A DNA stretch of 28,524 nt from a virus. Shown one piece after another: positions 1 through 8,278 of the stretch (its first letter is position 1; each line of letters opens with the position of its first letter). The position numbers and the translations under genes were made by a program. Below the pieces are notes generated by a model, which did no database searches, had not been told where the DNA came from, and was given only the letters and a program-made list of their open reading frames with translations. The stretch lies in the IMG/VR virus record IMGVR_UViG_3300022205_000010, positions 1 through 28,524 of that record; one strand, 5' to 3'.

Positions 1-774
1 CCTAACCGCCGAATTATTTGGTTTCGCTGTATTTACTGTGTTGTTAGACCAGGAAGCGTTGAGATCCCCATCATGATCTGAAAAATTTGTCCCGCTGCTC
101 TCAATGAATGTGTCTTGCATAAAAACCGAGCCGCCAGTAACATCGAGACGTTCAATCTCTACGAGCGCTGGCGCGGCCTCGGATGCTGAATTCTCTTCGA
201 TTGTCATCGAATGCGTCAAAGCAGAAGGAGAGAATACAAACTCCGAAGAATGAGTAATCGCTATGAGCACATTATCAACACTCACTTCTAAAGTCGAAAG
301 TGCAGAGTTATGAATAGACCTTGCTCTGTGAAAAGCTCTGAGAGTAAAAGTTGTAGCGACCGAAACATTCACGTTGCCGGTAGTTCCGTCAGCGAGTGTT
401 ATTTTTACATTTTGCAAACTATCGACTAAAGCTATATCAACCTTCATCCATATATTGCCACCCCCAGCATTTTGAAGTTTGACTGTGTACGTATGGCCCG
501 CAGTTATGGCAACAGGAATTCTAAAATCTAAACGGAATAAATAAGGCCCATGCCCGTAATTCCCCGGCATTAAGGGGGTAACAAGTACCGAACGGTTGTT
601 TGCACTAAAAGTTCCGCCTATCGCTAAAGCGTTATTCTGTATTTCAAGTTTCGCCCCAGCAGGCGTAGGAGTAAACACCGGCGTAGACCAATCAGCGCCA
701 GTTTCCCCAGTATGAGCACTAAGTAAAGTGCCGTCTGTGTCTGTAAACGTGTCTTCTATTATTTTACGTGTCAT
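1..774 (-). CDS. Phage tail/structural protein, C-terminus cut off by the window edge
   Basis: An open frame runs from ATG at 774 to base 1 without a stop (258 codons), so the C-terminus lies outside the window. It starts inside the stop codon of the upstream 229-aa gene (ATGA overlap), which suggests coupled translation. Residues 7-24 (DTFTDTDGTLLSAHTGET) recur in diverged form near residues 222-240 (DTFIESSGTNFSDHDGD). That points to at least two copies of the jelly-roll/lectin-like module that often opens with DxFTDTDGTLLxxHT in phage tail proteins. It is probably a particle-surface or host-binding protein. Its exact role cannot be read from the sequence. Confidence 0.75.
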   Translation of the reverse strand, partial: MTRKIIEDTFTDTDGTLLSAHTGETGADWSTPVFTPTPAGAKLEIQNNALAIGGTFSANNRSVLVTPLMPGNYGHGPYLFRLDFRIPVAITAGHTYTVKLQNAGGGNIWMKVDIALVDSLQNVKITLADGTTGNVNVSVATTFTLRAFHRARSIHNSALSTLEVSVDNVLIAITHSSEFVFSPSALTHSMTIEENSASEAAPALVEIERLDVTGGSVFMQDTFIESSGTNFSDHDGDLNASWSNNTVNTAKPNNSAVR

Positions 775-1463
775 CACACACCATCCGCTGAATAAATAAC
801 TCCGTCAAGAAAAATAGTCCCGTGCGCTTTTTTTAAGGAGGTATAAACAAGTGCGGCGTCAATAAAATATGTCACTACGCCATCAGCATCCCGTATTATC
901 TTAAAAACAGCACCTTCACTCACAGAAGAAGGCGTTATAGATATAAATGTACCTGCTTCCACTACCCGCACGTCCCCCGCCAAAAACTGGAACCCCCAGC
1001 CGATTTCTTCTATGGTAGCCGCCTCATCAGCTTTGTTATTAAACCCTGCTGCCGCCCCGACAGTATCTTGGCTAAAAGTGAACTCAACTTCACACCCTGC
1101 TTTTTCTTCTTGCACAGAACGAGCGCCGGAATTCCACCCGATGTTTAAATCTGTTACTAAAGTAGACTCAGTCCCCGGTGTCCCTGGAACTGGGGGAACC
1201 TCTGGGGTGCCAGGAACAAAAACCAAAGTGGTTATGGTTTGCGGCGGTAAGTTATCCAACGAAGCGACATACTGTTCCTGGGTGATGAACCCACTTGATA
1301 GCTGCGCCGTTAATAAATTCAACGCTGATTGTCGTGCGGCCCCGCTTGAGTCAACTATTTTCTCCCAACGAGCTGGTACCGCTGGCCTGCCCGGAATCGC
1401 CGGAGTACCCGCTGTTCCTGGCTCGCCGGAAACAATTGCTTTTTTAAATAATGTATTCGGCAT
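774..1463 (-). CDS. Proline/glycine-rich virion protein (tail-fibre-like)
   Basis: A 229-aa protein with two Pro/Gly-rich low-complexity segments. Residues about 13-32 contain PGTAGTPAIPGRPAVPA and residues about 83-97 contain PGTPEVPPVPGTPGT. These collagen-like or PG-turn linkers are common in phage tail and fibre proteins. The rest (residues 105-229) looks beta-rich and acidic. It starts 3 bases after the stop of the 487-aa gene and overlaps the next gene by ATGA. I recognise no enzyme motif. Membership of the distal structural operon is clear from context; the precise function is unknown. Confidence 0.65.
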   Translation of the reverse strand: MPNTLFKKAIVSGEPGTAGTPAIPGRPAVPARWEKIVDSSGAARQSALNLLTAQLSSGFITQEQYVASLDNLPPQTITTLVFVPGTPEVPPVPGTPGTESTLVTDLNIGWNSGARSVQEEKAGCEVEFTFSQDTVGAAAGFNNKADEAATIEEIGWGFQFLAGDVRVVEAGTFISITPSSVSEGAVFKIIRDADGVVTYFIDAALVYTSLKKAHGTIFLDGVIYSADGV

Positions 1464-1466
1464 GTT

Positions 1467-2930
1467 TTAATCTCCGCCAACTAAGTTTACAATGTTCGTG
1501 TTATGCAGCACTCCTTCAGCCCCGCCGAACACACTAGCCACATTAATAATTGTGCGCAACGGCGTCCAAGTCACTCCTGAATCAAAAGAACGATACTCTA
1601 TTATATCCCCTCCGACAAAAGATATGAAGGTCGCTAACTCGGCTTCTTGGAACGGAGTGCTCTGTCTGGGTTTAATAACAGCTACTCGCCCCCCTATTCC
1701 GTGGTATAGCCCGGTTGAGAAGTCAATAATCATTGACGCAGCCCAAGTAACACCAAAATCAAAAGTGCGCAACCCGAATACAAGGTTAGGGCCAGCCCTC
1801 ACAATAATATACGCAGCTCCGACACCTATAGGCATTATGCCTGCAGTTCCGAAGTTTCTGCCATCTAAAACGCCAGGAAGATCGCCAATGATAACACGCC
1901 CACCCCAAGCAGTGGGGCCGGAAGAATTAATCCGTAAAAAATCAAAATAATCCGTCTCTACCCCGCCACGTAAAGGGATTGCTGCAATTGCTTCCCCGTT
2001 CCCTACAGAAGCAATTGAAATAAAACCGGAATCGTTAGGCGGGTTGCTATCGGGGGCAAGTAATAGACTAAGCGTGGCAACGTTAGTAGATAGAAAATCA
2101 CTTGTGGTGTTAATGTTAATTCGAACGACACTATCGAAAGTACGAACCATGCTAACTAATGTGTATTTTCGGCCGGTGACTGAATAAACGTATGTAGACG
2201 GTATGCCAACACTAGCTCCGCCCCCACCAGTCATTATATCGTTTGTGGTTTCCACAAGGCGATGAACGCCAGACACAAAGTTTTCTTCTAAAGCCGCGTC
2301 TGCGCTTAATACTAAAGGTAAAGCCCCTATGGTTACAGGCGGGGAAGAAATATTTTTAAAGCTTGCTGAAGCAACAGCATAAGAAATTGGGGATAGTTGA
2401 ACGATTGTAAACACATTATCGTCAGAAGTGCCGTCCCATACCAGTCGCTGATGGTCTACAGGAGCGGGGCGGTCCACAAACGTATCGCCTTCAGCAACAG
2501 AAAACCAAGCTTTTAATCTGTCAGTTGTTGTAGCGTACCCCGAAGGGTTTTCTAAGGATATAAAAAAGAAACGGTTGCGGCTAACCCTAATGATCCCATA
2601 CCCAAAAGATACCGCAGCGGGGTCAGAAATCCCTTCGATAGAAATAGGGAAACTACGAAGTGCGCTCCACTTCGCTTTGCCGCCAATAACATTACCCAGC
2701 ACCGCTGTTTTGCCCTTCGTCAAAGGGGCTAACAAAACAAGTTCGAAGCCCCCACTAAGACAAACTGCTTCGTGGATTCCTGCACGGCTTACCGTTATAG
2801 TAACGCCTTTGACTTTAATTGTATTTACAAAATTGGGGCCTAAGTGTTTCTTTAAAGTCCTAAGACGATTTAAAGCAAACGGCAAAAAACGCCCTGCAGC
2901 AATGTTCTTTATTTTTTTGTGTACTGGCAC
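1467..2930 (-). CDS. Large virion protein with BNR/Asp-box-like motifs, putative beta-propeller
   Basis: A 487-aa beta-rich protein. Near the C-terminus there are at least two Asp-box-like motifs of the SxDxGxTW type (RTFDFGVTW and RSFDSGVTW), the signature of BNR/sialidase-like beta-propeller blades. Such proteins in phages are typically receptor-binding or tail-associated. There is no sialidase catalytic set that I can identify, so an enzymatic role is not claimed. The N-terminal 40 residues are basic (KKIKNIAAGRF, RTLKKHL). The gene sits between a paralogous pair of small structural genes and a Pro/Gly-rich tail protein. Confidence 0.6.
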   Translation of the reverse strand: MPVHKKIKNIAAGRFLPFALNRLRTLKKHLGPNFVNTIKVKGVTITVSRAGIHEAVCLSGGFELVLLAPLTKGKTAVLGNVIGGKAKWSALRSFPISIEGISDPAAVSFGYGIIRVSRNRFFFISLENPSGYATTTDRLKAWFSVAEGDTFVDRPAPVDHQRLVWDGTSDDNVFTIVQLSPISYAVASASFKNISSPPVTIGALPLVLSADAALEENFVSGVHRLVETTNDIMTGGGGASVGIPSTYVYSVTGRKYTLVSMVRTFDSVVRININTTSDFLSTNVATLSLLLAPDSNPPNDSGFISIASVGNGEAIAAIPLRGGVETDYFDFLRINSSGPTAWGGRVIIGDLPGVLDGRNFGTAGIMPIGVGAAYIIVRAGPNLVFGLRTFDFGVTWAASMIIDFSTGLYHGIGGRVAVIKPRQSTPFQEAELATFISFVGGDIIEYRSFDSGVTWTPLRTIINVASVFGGAEGVLHNTNIVNLVGGD

Positions 2931-2936
2931 GAGACA

Positions 2937-3368
2937 TTATAATGTCGGCAACGCAACTACATAGAAATCAATAGTCTGTGTCGCAGACAGAACAAGGGTT
3001 AGATCAGTTAGATTCAGATCAGCCCCAGCCAATCCAACAGAACCTTGAATTCGTGCTTCCGTAGTGCTCGAAGCCCCGGTATCGCCAGCAGCAACATGCC
3101 GATAGTAACCGGCAACACCGCCAGCAGCGACTACTCCGCTCCACACCGCTGCGTCCTTAGATATAACTCCGTCTGCAGCAGAAGCGGCGAATGAGAGTTT
3201 AGTCGCGCCCGACGCTTCTGTTATCGTTACTAAAAGAGTTCCTGTCTCGGCAGCGTCAGCGGTTGCTGGCTCCGCGCCAGAAAAAATCTTAATCTCGCCT
3301 AAAGCCAAAATAGTTTTTAGCGGGTTAGAATCCAGTAGTTTGTTTCTTAAACCGGTTGATGCTTTCAT
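2937..3368 (-). CDS. Small phage structural protein, paralogue of the next upstream gene
   Basis: A 143-aa protein starting STGLRNKLLDSNPLK, followed by IKIFSGAEPATADAAETGTLL and ending in a beta-rich region (GADLNLTDLTL). It shares the order STGxRNxLL, I(K/H)IxSGxxPA, TGTLL, WxxDGL/WSGV and (A/T)GADLNxTxxxI with the 153-aa product of 3385-3846, so the two are tandem paralogues. A good AAGGAG site lies 9 bases before the ATG. Related short proteins recur in tail or decoration modules of podophages and siphophages. The function is unknown, though a virion component is likely. Confidence 0.65.
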   Translation of the reverse strand: MKASTGLRNKLLDSNPLKTILALGEIKIFSGAEPATADAAETGTLLVTITEASGATKLSFAASAADGVISKDAAVWSGVVAAGGVAGYYRHVAAGDTGASSTTEARIQGSVGLAGADLNLTDLTLVLSATQTIDFYVVALPTL

Positions 3369-3384
3369 TGTTTATCTCCTTGTA

Positions 3385-3846
3385 TTAAGCTTGGATAGGA
3401 ACAGTTAACGAAAAAGCATCGATTGTATTCGGCGCGCCGATCGCAATAGCGATGTTTGTCATGTTAAGATCCGCCCCTGTAACACCAATAGAACCGTCAA
3501 TTCTAGGAAGCGTGGTAGACACACCTAGATTATCAACCGGGTTTCCCATTAAGCGAAACCATCCTGCGGTCGCAGCAGCCAACCCATCAAACTGCCAATT
3601 GTCAGTAGATTTAGACACTACGCCGTTTGCTGGTGCTGCCCAAGTAAGCCCGTTCGTAGGGCTGCCAAAAACAAAAGCTAAACCGTCTTTAGTAACGACA
3701 CCTAAAAGAGTCCCCGTCACTGCATTATCCGGTGACGCTGGCTGCGGGCCGCTATAGATATGAATCACGCCATCAGCAAACATGCCGGAAAGACCGTTGC
3801 TGCTGGCTAACAAATTACGTGCTCCGGTGGATAATTTAATAGTCAT
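3385..3846 (-). CDS. Small phage structural protein, paralogue of the next downstream gene
   Basis: A 153-aa protein (STGARNLLASSNGL, then IHIYSGPQPASPDNAVTGTLL, W-rich middle, VTGADLNMTNIAI near the end), homologous along its length to the 143-aa neighbour. The pair probably arose by tandem duplication and diverged a good deal. An AAGGA ribosome-binding site precedes the ATG. It lies directly downstream of a 397-aa virion protein in the same operon. It has no signal peptide or catalytic motif. Confidence 0.65.
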   Translation of the reverse strand: MTIKLSTGARNLLASSNGLSGMFADGVIHIYSGPQPASPDNAVTGTLLGVVTKDGLAFVFGSPTNGLTWAAPANGVVSKSTDNWQFDGLAAATAGWFRLMGNPVDNLGVSTTLPRIDGSIGVTGADLNMTNIAIAIGAPNTIDAFSLTVPIQA

Positions 3847-3857
3847 TTCGTTGTTCC

Positions 3858-5051
3858 TTACAAAATAAATCGTTGATTGGACGCTACCCCTTGACCTGAC
3901 AAGGATACTACAAAACGTTTGTCGCCGCGAGTCCTAATAATAGAACACCCCCCGCACACACCGGGGGGGACGCTCACGTTATCTTCAGTAAGATTTTCAA
4001 ACGGCAGCCCTTTACAAACTCCGCGAGTTGTCCAGAAATATAATGTGTTGTCATCATCGTCTATAACCCAACTTCTCCCGGCAACGGCTCCGTAATTCGC
4101 CAGTTTTATTAACTGCTCGCCAGTGTAAGCGTAAAGCTCTGTCTTCGTGCCTATGACTAACCCGTCGTTGTGTGGGGCAATCATTACGCACTCGCCAGGG
4201 ACCATCACCGCTTTCTCACTTACATTAAAGAGATGGAACCCAAAAGACTCCGATATGAAGATCGCCGACACATCTTCTTGAGGCATGAAAAAAGAAACGT
4301 ACATATTTCCGCGCCAGTATTGATGAACCCCCCACCCAGATTGTAATGGGAACAACCCATAAGTTACAAGTTCTGAGCCTAGAGCTGTAGATGGAGCGTT
4401 CCACAATTCTGCGGTATTGGTTGTTTCAAAAGCTAATTGAAAAACCGTACTGTCCGCTGGGGCTATATAAACTCGAGTCTTGCATGCAGCTTGTTGTGGT
4501 ATATCAATTATTTGTAGTGCTGAACCTTGTGGGAGCTCCGCAACAGCAGCTTGTGCGCAGGAACCAGTTTCTCTGCCGTCAGGGAGAATAAAAGTACAAT
4601 GTACTCTATACTGCCCCGCGTCCAAATTGCCGCCCACTATAGCGAGATTAGGAGTGGTGGGGACTGGCCACGCCCAATTTGATACAACACCGTTGGATGA
4701 AATAATCCCAGAGTCCACGCCGTTAGAAAAATACACTTCATTGTTTACCTCTGTCCAATGCACCTGCGCGGTGCTCAATAGACCAGAACGCAACACAACG
4801 GTAGAAAAATCTGCGTGTACTTGCTTTAAATCGCCAGCGTCTATAATATAAAAACGAGCGTGATCGCGAGTCGAATACCCCGCTGACAAAACGCCGGTCA
4901 GTTTGCGTGTATACCCATCACGACGCTCAATTCCAGCATTACTTCGAATGTTTATATTATCTGCTTTGCGAAGCCACCCATTACCGCCGCCCACTATATC
5001 ACGGCGATTATTCAGCCCTTTGAAATGAGATAACGAAACGGTACGCGGCAC
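3858..5051 (-). CDS. Phage virion protein, beta-rich, possibly tail stopper/nozzle-like
   Basis: A 397-aa protein that I start at GTG 5051 (product MPRTVSLSHFKGLNNRR), because an AAGGA site lies 7-8 bases upstream and the nearby ATG is out of frame. The N-terminus (FKGLNNRRD, then ADNINIRSNAGIERRDGYT) and the middle (VYFSNGVDSG, WPVPTTPNLAIV) match a widespread class of uncharacterised phage structural proteins whose repeated beta segments suggest a propeller-like fold. A role in the tail tip or neck fits the absence of a long tail. This is inference from fold-like features and position. Similarity search would decide. Confidence 0.55.
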   Translation of the reverse strand: MPRTVSLSHFKGLNNRRDIVGGGNGWLRKADNINIRSNAGIERRDGYTRKLTGVLSAGYSTRDHARFYIIDAGDLKQVHADFSTVVLRSGLLSTAQVHWTEVNNEVYFSNGVDSGIISSNGVVSNWAWPVPTTPNLAIVGGNLDAGQYRVHCTFILPDGRETGSCAQAAVAELPQGSALQIIDIPQQAACKTRVYIAPADSTVFQLAFETTNTAELWNAPSTALGSELVTYGLFPLQSGWGVHQYWRGNMYVSFFMPQEDVSAIFISESFGFHLFNVSEKAVMVPGECVMIAPHNDGLVIGTKTELYAYTGEQLIKLANYGAVAGRSWVIDDDDNTLYFWTTRGVCKGLPFENLTEDNVSVPPGVCGGCSIIRTRGDKRFVVSLSGQGVASNQRFIL

Positions 5052-5062
5052 TAAACATTCCT

Positions 5063-5581
5063 TTATTTACGAGCGGCAACAATATCGAGAACGGTCTTGC
5101 CTACTTCGAGCGCTGTCAAAATAGCTTCCACTCGTTCACCCTTCACAATTAATGATGTAACAGCCTCGTCTAACACGATAATTTTATCTTTATAGCCGCG
5201 GATCAACTCGCGTTCGCGTTCGGAATAATGCAGCCATTTAGCTTCAACAAAAGACTCGACGTTCTTGTAATGTCTTACAAGTTCGTTATAATCAATAGAA
5301 AGAACGGAAACCGTAGCTGATGGCAACGTGGTCAGTTTTAGAGCATCGCCCCAACGATCTTTAAAACCGCCATAGAACTCAACGGCATCTCGAAGTGGCT
5401 GTATCTCTTCGTCTGTAGCTTCAACAGATATTATAATGTCCAACGCCGCCCCCGTCACTATCAAACGGTCAACAGCAGTGGCGTTCTGCCCAATTTTTGC
5501 CGTCTTTAGTAATGTGTCACAACCAGTAAAAAATAAAAAGATAACACTAGCTAATAAGATATATTTTGATTTTTTCAACAT
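5063..5581 (-). CDS. Putative phage lipoprotein (possible lysis/spanin-associated)
   Basis: A 172-aa protein starting at ATG 5581, preceded by GAGGAAA. The frame is open further upstream, but that extension overlaps the peptidase gene and lacks a start signal. Residues 1-21 (MLKKSKYILLASVIFLFFTGC) form a lipoprotein signal peptide with the lipobox ending FTGC, so Cys21 would be lipidated. The rest is soluble, charged and helical (residues 50-160). It lies just after an M15 peptidase and a small membrane protein, so an outer-membrane spanin role is possible. However, it is long for an o-spanin and shows no C-terminal membrane segment of a u-spanin. It implies a host with lipoprotein export. 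Confidence 0.65.
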   Translation of the reverse strand: MLKKSKYILLASVIFLFFTGCDTLLKTAKIGQNATAVDRLIVTGAALDIIISVEATDEEIQPLRDAVEFYGGFKDRWGDALKLTTLPSATVSVLSIDYNELVRHYKNVESFVEAKWLHYSERERELIRGYKDKIIVLDEAVTSLIVKGERVEAILTALEVGKTVLDIVAARK

Positions 5582-5591
5582 GTTTTTTCCT

Positions 5592-5966
5592 CTACCAACG
5601 AGCTTTGTGTGGGCGAATGTCCACGTGAGTAAATGTATCATAAGATCCCAAACCGCCTGACCATCCTCGCAGTGCCTCCTGCACGGCTTTGGGTTCCATT
5701 CCATAAACAACTATGTCTGCAGCTTTTCCTAATACATGCTGGCTGTTTTCTGACGCCCCCGGCGTTTTGTTGTTATAAGCAACCGAACGGTATCCAGAGT
5801 TTATAGTAATTGGCCTGCCTAAAATATCACGCACAACTTGAAGTCTGTTAGCAAGACATTCTATGTTGCGGAGTATCTGTTCGTCATCCGGTGGTGTATC
5901 CCCATCCGAGAGGAACTCAGAAAGTTGGAAATTTCGGGTCAATCTTTTTTTTAGGTTTATGTTCAT
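5592..5966 (-). CDS. Peptidase M15A-type endolysin (D-Ala-D-Ala carboxypeptidase-like)
   Basis: A 124-aa protein whose motifs match Peptidase_M15_3. These are NSGYRS at 56-61, SQHVLGKAADI at 75-85 with predicted zinc ligands His77 and Asp84, and HVDIR at 114-118 with His114 as third ligand. It should cleave peptide cross-links of peptidoglycan and acts as endolysin or virion-associated lysin. ATG 5966 is chosen because it overlaps the stop of the upstream membrane-protein gene (ATGA) and gives the usual compact family length. The longer open frame would add 71 residues with no similarity. There is no signal peptide, so export would depend on a holin. Confidence 0.85.
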   Translation of the reverse strand: MNINLKKRLTRNFQLSEFLSDGDTPPDDEQILRNIECLANRLQVVRDILGRPITINSGYRSVAYNNKTPGASENSQHVLGKAADIVVYGMEPKAVQEALRGWSGGLGSYDTFTHVDIRPHKARW

Positions 5967-6256
5967 AAAAACTCCGCTAGCCTTGAGAAAAATTCTGCAG
6001 CAGACATTTTCCCTGCTGCAAATGCGTATATTAAAGCTGCGATGCCAGCTATTGACGAGAAGACTATTATAGCACCTAGCCGCATGCCCAATATTACTCC
6101 TTTCCCCAAAACCATTTTTTCGTAAATCACATTTATTTTCTCTTCCAGTTTCGTGGCTTCGTTTGGTGTCAAAGGACAAGGCCCAGAGTTGCCTTCGGCG
6201 CTAAAAAAACGTCGCCGGTCAGACCTTACTTTCCGTCGCTCTTTTCTAGTAAGCAT
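5963..6256 (-). CDS. Small membrane protein, putative holin
   Basis: A 97-aa protein with a very basic N-terminus (RKERRKVRSDRRR), a short amphipathic stretch (LEEKINVIYEKMVLGKG), and one long hydrophobic segment around residues 52-80 (ILGMRLGAIIVFSSIAGIAALIYAFAAG). The C-terminal tail is short and charged. Its stop codon overlaps the start of the M15 peptidase. Size, membrane segment and adjacency to a peptidoglycan hydrolase are what is expected of a holin. The basic end is N-terminal rather than C-terminal, so holin class is uncertain. Confidence 0.55.
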   Translation of the reverse strand: MLTRKERRKVRSDRRRFFSAEGNSGPCPLTPNEATKLEEKINVIYEKMVLGKGVILGMRLGAIIVFSSIAGIAALIYAFAAGKMSAAEFFSRLAEFL

Positions 6257-6262
6257 AATTAT

Positions 6263-6427
6263 TTAGTTTGAAAGGTCAATATTAGGTATATGATATATCA
6301 AATCAACAGCTATAGGAGAAATTATTTCATTTATTGTGAGCGTCGTAGATCCAACCCAGCCTAACGTAAAGAGGTCATTCTCCCCGCTGCCGACCCAACC
6401 CGAATTTATCCACGCGTCGTCTGTCAT
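6263..6427 (-). CDS. Small phage protein of unknown function (54 aa)
   Basis: The ATG overlaps the TGA of the upstream 194-aa gene (ATGA at 6424-6427). The frame runs 54 codons to TAA at 6263, six bases before the holin-like gene. The product is MTDDAWINSGWVGSG followed by TLGWVGSTTLTI. The twice-used GWVGS motif suggests a small beta-rich structural protein. The tight fit between coupled genes is the main support. No function is recognised. Confidence 0.5.
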   Translation of the reverse strand: MTDDAWINSGWVGSGENDLFTLGWVGSTTLTINEIISPIAVDLIYHIPNIDLSN

Positions 6428-7008
6428 TCGGTTATCTGCACAGTACTTGTGCCGTCTCCGTTATCAGTTTTAGTCAGAGTGAAATCCGCATTTTCTATCG
6501 AAGAACGGTCGTTACTGTATTTGTTTGGGGCGTCTTTGTTCAAATCCAGTCTAGTGTGTATACGCGACACTGCCTCGCCGAAACTACCGGCTAAATTAGC
6601 CAGTGATCTTTGTAGTTCCCACACTTTTTGTGCCATTTCAGTAGAAGTGTCCTGGTTAACGCCTGAAACAAGATTCGATACAAAAGATTGAAACACCGCT
6701 TTCCCTGTAAAGTCTATAAGAGGGGAGGGGAAATCATCGGAAAACAAAGAGCCGGTGATCGCTGTTTCGGTCAAATCTATCTGTAGTTTCCACCCGTTGA
6801 CCAAAAAATAAATATCGCCCGCCTTAAAAACACCAATCGTCGTATCGCCACCAATGCTACGAACAACCCGCCCGATACCGTTATTGTCAGCAAGCAAAGC
6901 CCAGCGCTTCCACCCTGAATACACATCTGCTTTGATGTCAAGAGAAGTCACGCCAGGGTTCACTGAAATGATCCGGGTAAATATATCGAATGTTATTTTC
7001 TCAGCCAT
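6424..7008 (-). CDS. Phage virion-associated protein
   Basis: A 194-aa protein. The first 120 residues have the pattern ITFDxxxxIIxVNPGVTSLDIKADVYSxWKRW, with GGD and FLVNGWKL later. I recognise this as a recurrent uncharacterised structural-module family in podophages and siphophages of aquatic bacteria. The C-terminal 70 residues contain a short helical or coiled region followed by a Thr/Asp/Gly-rich tail (TLTKTDNGDGTSTVQITE). The start directly abuts the stop of the upstream gene (TAAATG). Probably tail or neck associated. Confidence 0.6.
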   Translation of the reverse strand: MAEKITFDIFTRIISVNPGVTSLDIKADVYSGWKRWALLADNNGIGRVVRSIGGDTTIGVFKAGDIYFLVNGWKLQIDLTETAITGSLFSDDFPSPLIDFTGKAVFQSFVSNLVSGVNQDTSTEMAQKVWELQRSLANLAGSFGEAVSRIHTRLDLNKDAPNKYSNDRSSIENADFTLTKTDNGDGTSTVQITE

Positions 7009-7470
7009 TTAACCACCGCTAGCTTTTTTACGTTTTTTACTTTGTTTTTTGGCCTCAGCCTCGACGCGCTTCTTTACCTTGATGTCAGGATAAACGACAC
7101 CGCCGCTTGCTGTTACCTGGGGAAAAGTAGACCGGACAATATCATCCCAAACCTGTTCTTCAGAATGATCTCTAGCTATTATTTTATAAGGGTCAAGAAT
7201 TTCTACGTCCCAATTTACAGCAAAGAAACGCCATCCGCCGAAACCAGTCTGTTTTTCGAATTGTTGCTTGAACTCATTAGTGCACCCACTTGCCCCTTTT
7301 CCTAGCGCTTCGGTTCTACAGCGGTAAAGCTTGTATCGTACTGTGCGACGCGCAGCACGGATTTTCAACCCTTCAGGGGACATGGCGCTAACCAACCTTT
7401 CAACTTCAAAGACTTGTAAATCGGCTAGTTCCACGTATTCATCCTTCACAATATCCTCTATAGTTCCCAT
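7009..7470 (-). CDS. Conserved phage protein of unknown function with basic C-terminus
   Basis: A 153-aa protein preceded by AGGAG 6 bases before ATG. The N-terminus is acidic and helical (IEDIVKDEYVELADLQVFEVERL), the middle contains WRFFAVNWDVEILDPYKII, and the last 22 residues are Lys/Arg-rich (KVKKRVEAEAKKQSKKRKK). A basic tail of this type often contacts DNA or an acidic partner, but nothing more specific can be said. It belongs to the structural operon by spacing. Confidence 0.55.
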   Translation of the reverse strand: MGTIEDIVKDEYVELADLQVFEVERLVSAMSPEGLKIRAARRTVRYKLYRCRTEALGKGASGCTNEFKQQFEKQTGFGGWRFFAVNWDVEILDPYKIIARDHSEEQVWDDIVRSTFPQVTASGGVVYPDIKVKKRVEAEAKKQSKKRKKASGG

Positions 7471-7483
7471 TCAGTCTCCTAGA

Positions 7484-8272
7484 TTATGCTGGGTTGCTAA
7501 AGTTTCTCTCGTCGCCCGCATTAACAGTAATGTTACTATCTTCGAATCTGCAAAGAGTAGCTACCCCTGCGTTATTTTGCCCAATAGCAAAGGTGCCTTG
7601 CAGTTCATTCAGGCCGTTAAATATCCCCCACCGATTAGCAACCAAGTCGTTCTGCGTAGAAAAACCTGCAAACGTACAAGGATTATCCGAAGCATCGCCA
7701 GCAGAAATCAATTCCCCCGCCGTCAAGTACGCACCTGTGCCGTATCTCATAGCATCCAACCCCATATTTGCTGACTTAACGGTTGCAGTAGTATTTAACC
7801 CGCTACCGAACATCTGCAATGTGCCTGAAGGCGTTCCTACTCTGGTTCTGTAAGGAATAGAACCTGTGTTAGACGTGTCAACAGTCTGGTCTATAGGGTA
7901 ACACTTCCCCACCCTGCCAGCAGCTCCGAATGTATCGTTTCCTTCGACATGATACTTAGTAAAATTAGTAGAACTAGACCCTATGTTTACAACAACACCG
8001 CGATTAGCTAGAGTATCCGTCACCCCTGGCGTGGCTGTAAAGTGCCAGATAAAAACATGATCTCCAGCGCCCATCGTAATACCTGCGCCATTATCAAACA
8101 AAATGCCTTTCTCGGCTGCGCTAACCTGTTTATCTACAGCATTTGTGCCCTGCATCGAGAAATCCGCGCCAGCACCTAAACCGGATGCGCCTCCACCATA
8201 AGCCACATAGCCTGTCGTGGACTCAGCTAGATCTATATCTGTCAGGTCTTCGGTGTAAGAAGGTACGGCCAT
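7484..8272 (-). CDS. Phage structural protein
   Basis: A 262-aa protein opening MAVPSYTEDLTDIDLAESTTGY, then GADFSMQGTNAVDKQVSAAEKG. It is Gly-, Ala- and Thr-rich, with alternating hydrophobic residues and ends with a beta-rich portion. The opening is one I associate with uncharacterised structural proteins of environmental tailed phages. No catalytic motif. It lies between an Ig-like small protein and a basic-tailed protein in one operon, with 6 bases to the upstream stop. Confidence 0.55.
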   Translation of the reverse strand: MAVPSYTEDLTDIDLAESTTGYVAYGGGASGLGAGADFSMQGTNAVDKQVSAAEKGILFDNGAGITMGAGDHVFIWHFTATPGVTDTLANRGVVVNIGSSSTNFTKYHVEGNDTFGAAGRVGKCYPIDQTVDTSNTGSIPYRTRVGTPSGTLQMFGSGLNTTATVKSANMGLDAMRYGTGAYLTAGELISAGDASDNPCTFAGFSTQNDLVANRWGIFNGLNELQGTFAIGQNNAGVATLCRFEDSNITVNAGDERNFSNPA

Positions 8273-8278
8273 AATGTT

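Noticed and set aside
1012-1470. Plus-strand open frame of 152 codons opposite the Pro/Gly-rich gene
   Set aside because: It is a shadow of the minus-strand gene with no ribosome-binding site and runs against the operon.
5582-5710. Longer N-terminus for the lipoprotein gene
   Set aside because: It would overlap the M15 peptidase gene, lacks a ribosome-binding site and would hide the lipoprotein signal peptide.
5967-6179. Longer N-terminus for the M15 peptidase
   Set aside because: The added 71 residues are the out-of-frame reading of the membrane-protein gene and match nothing in the family.
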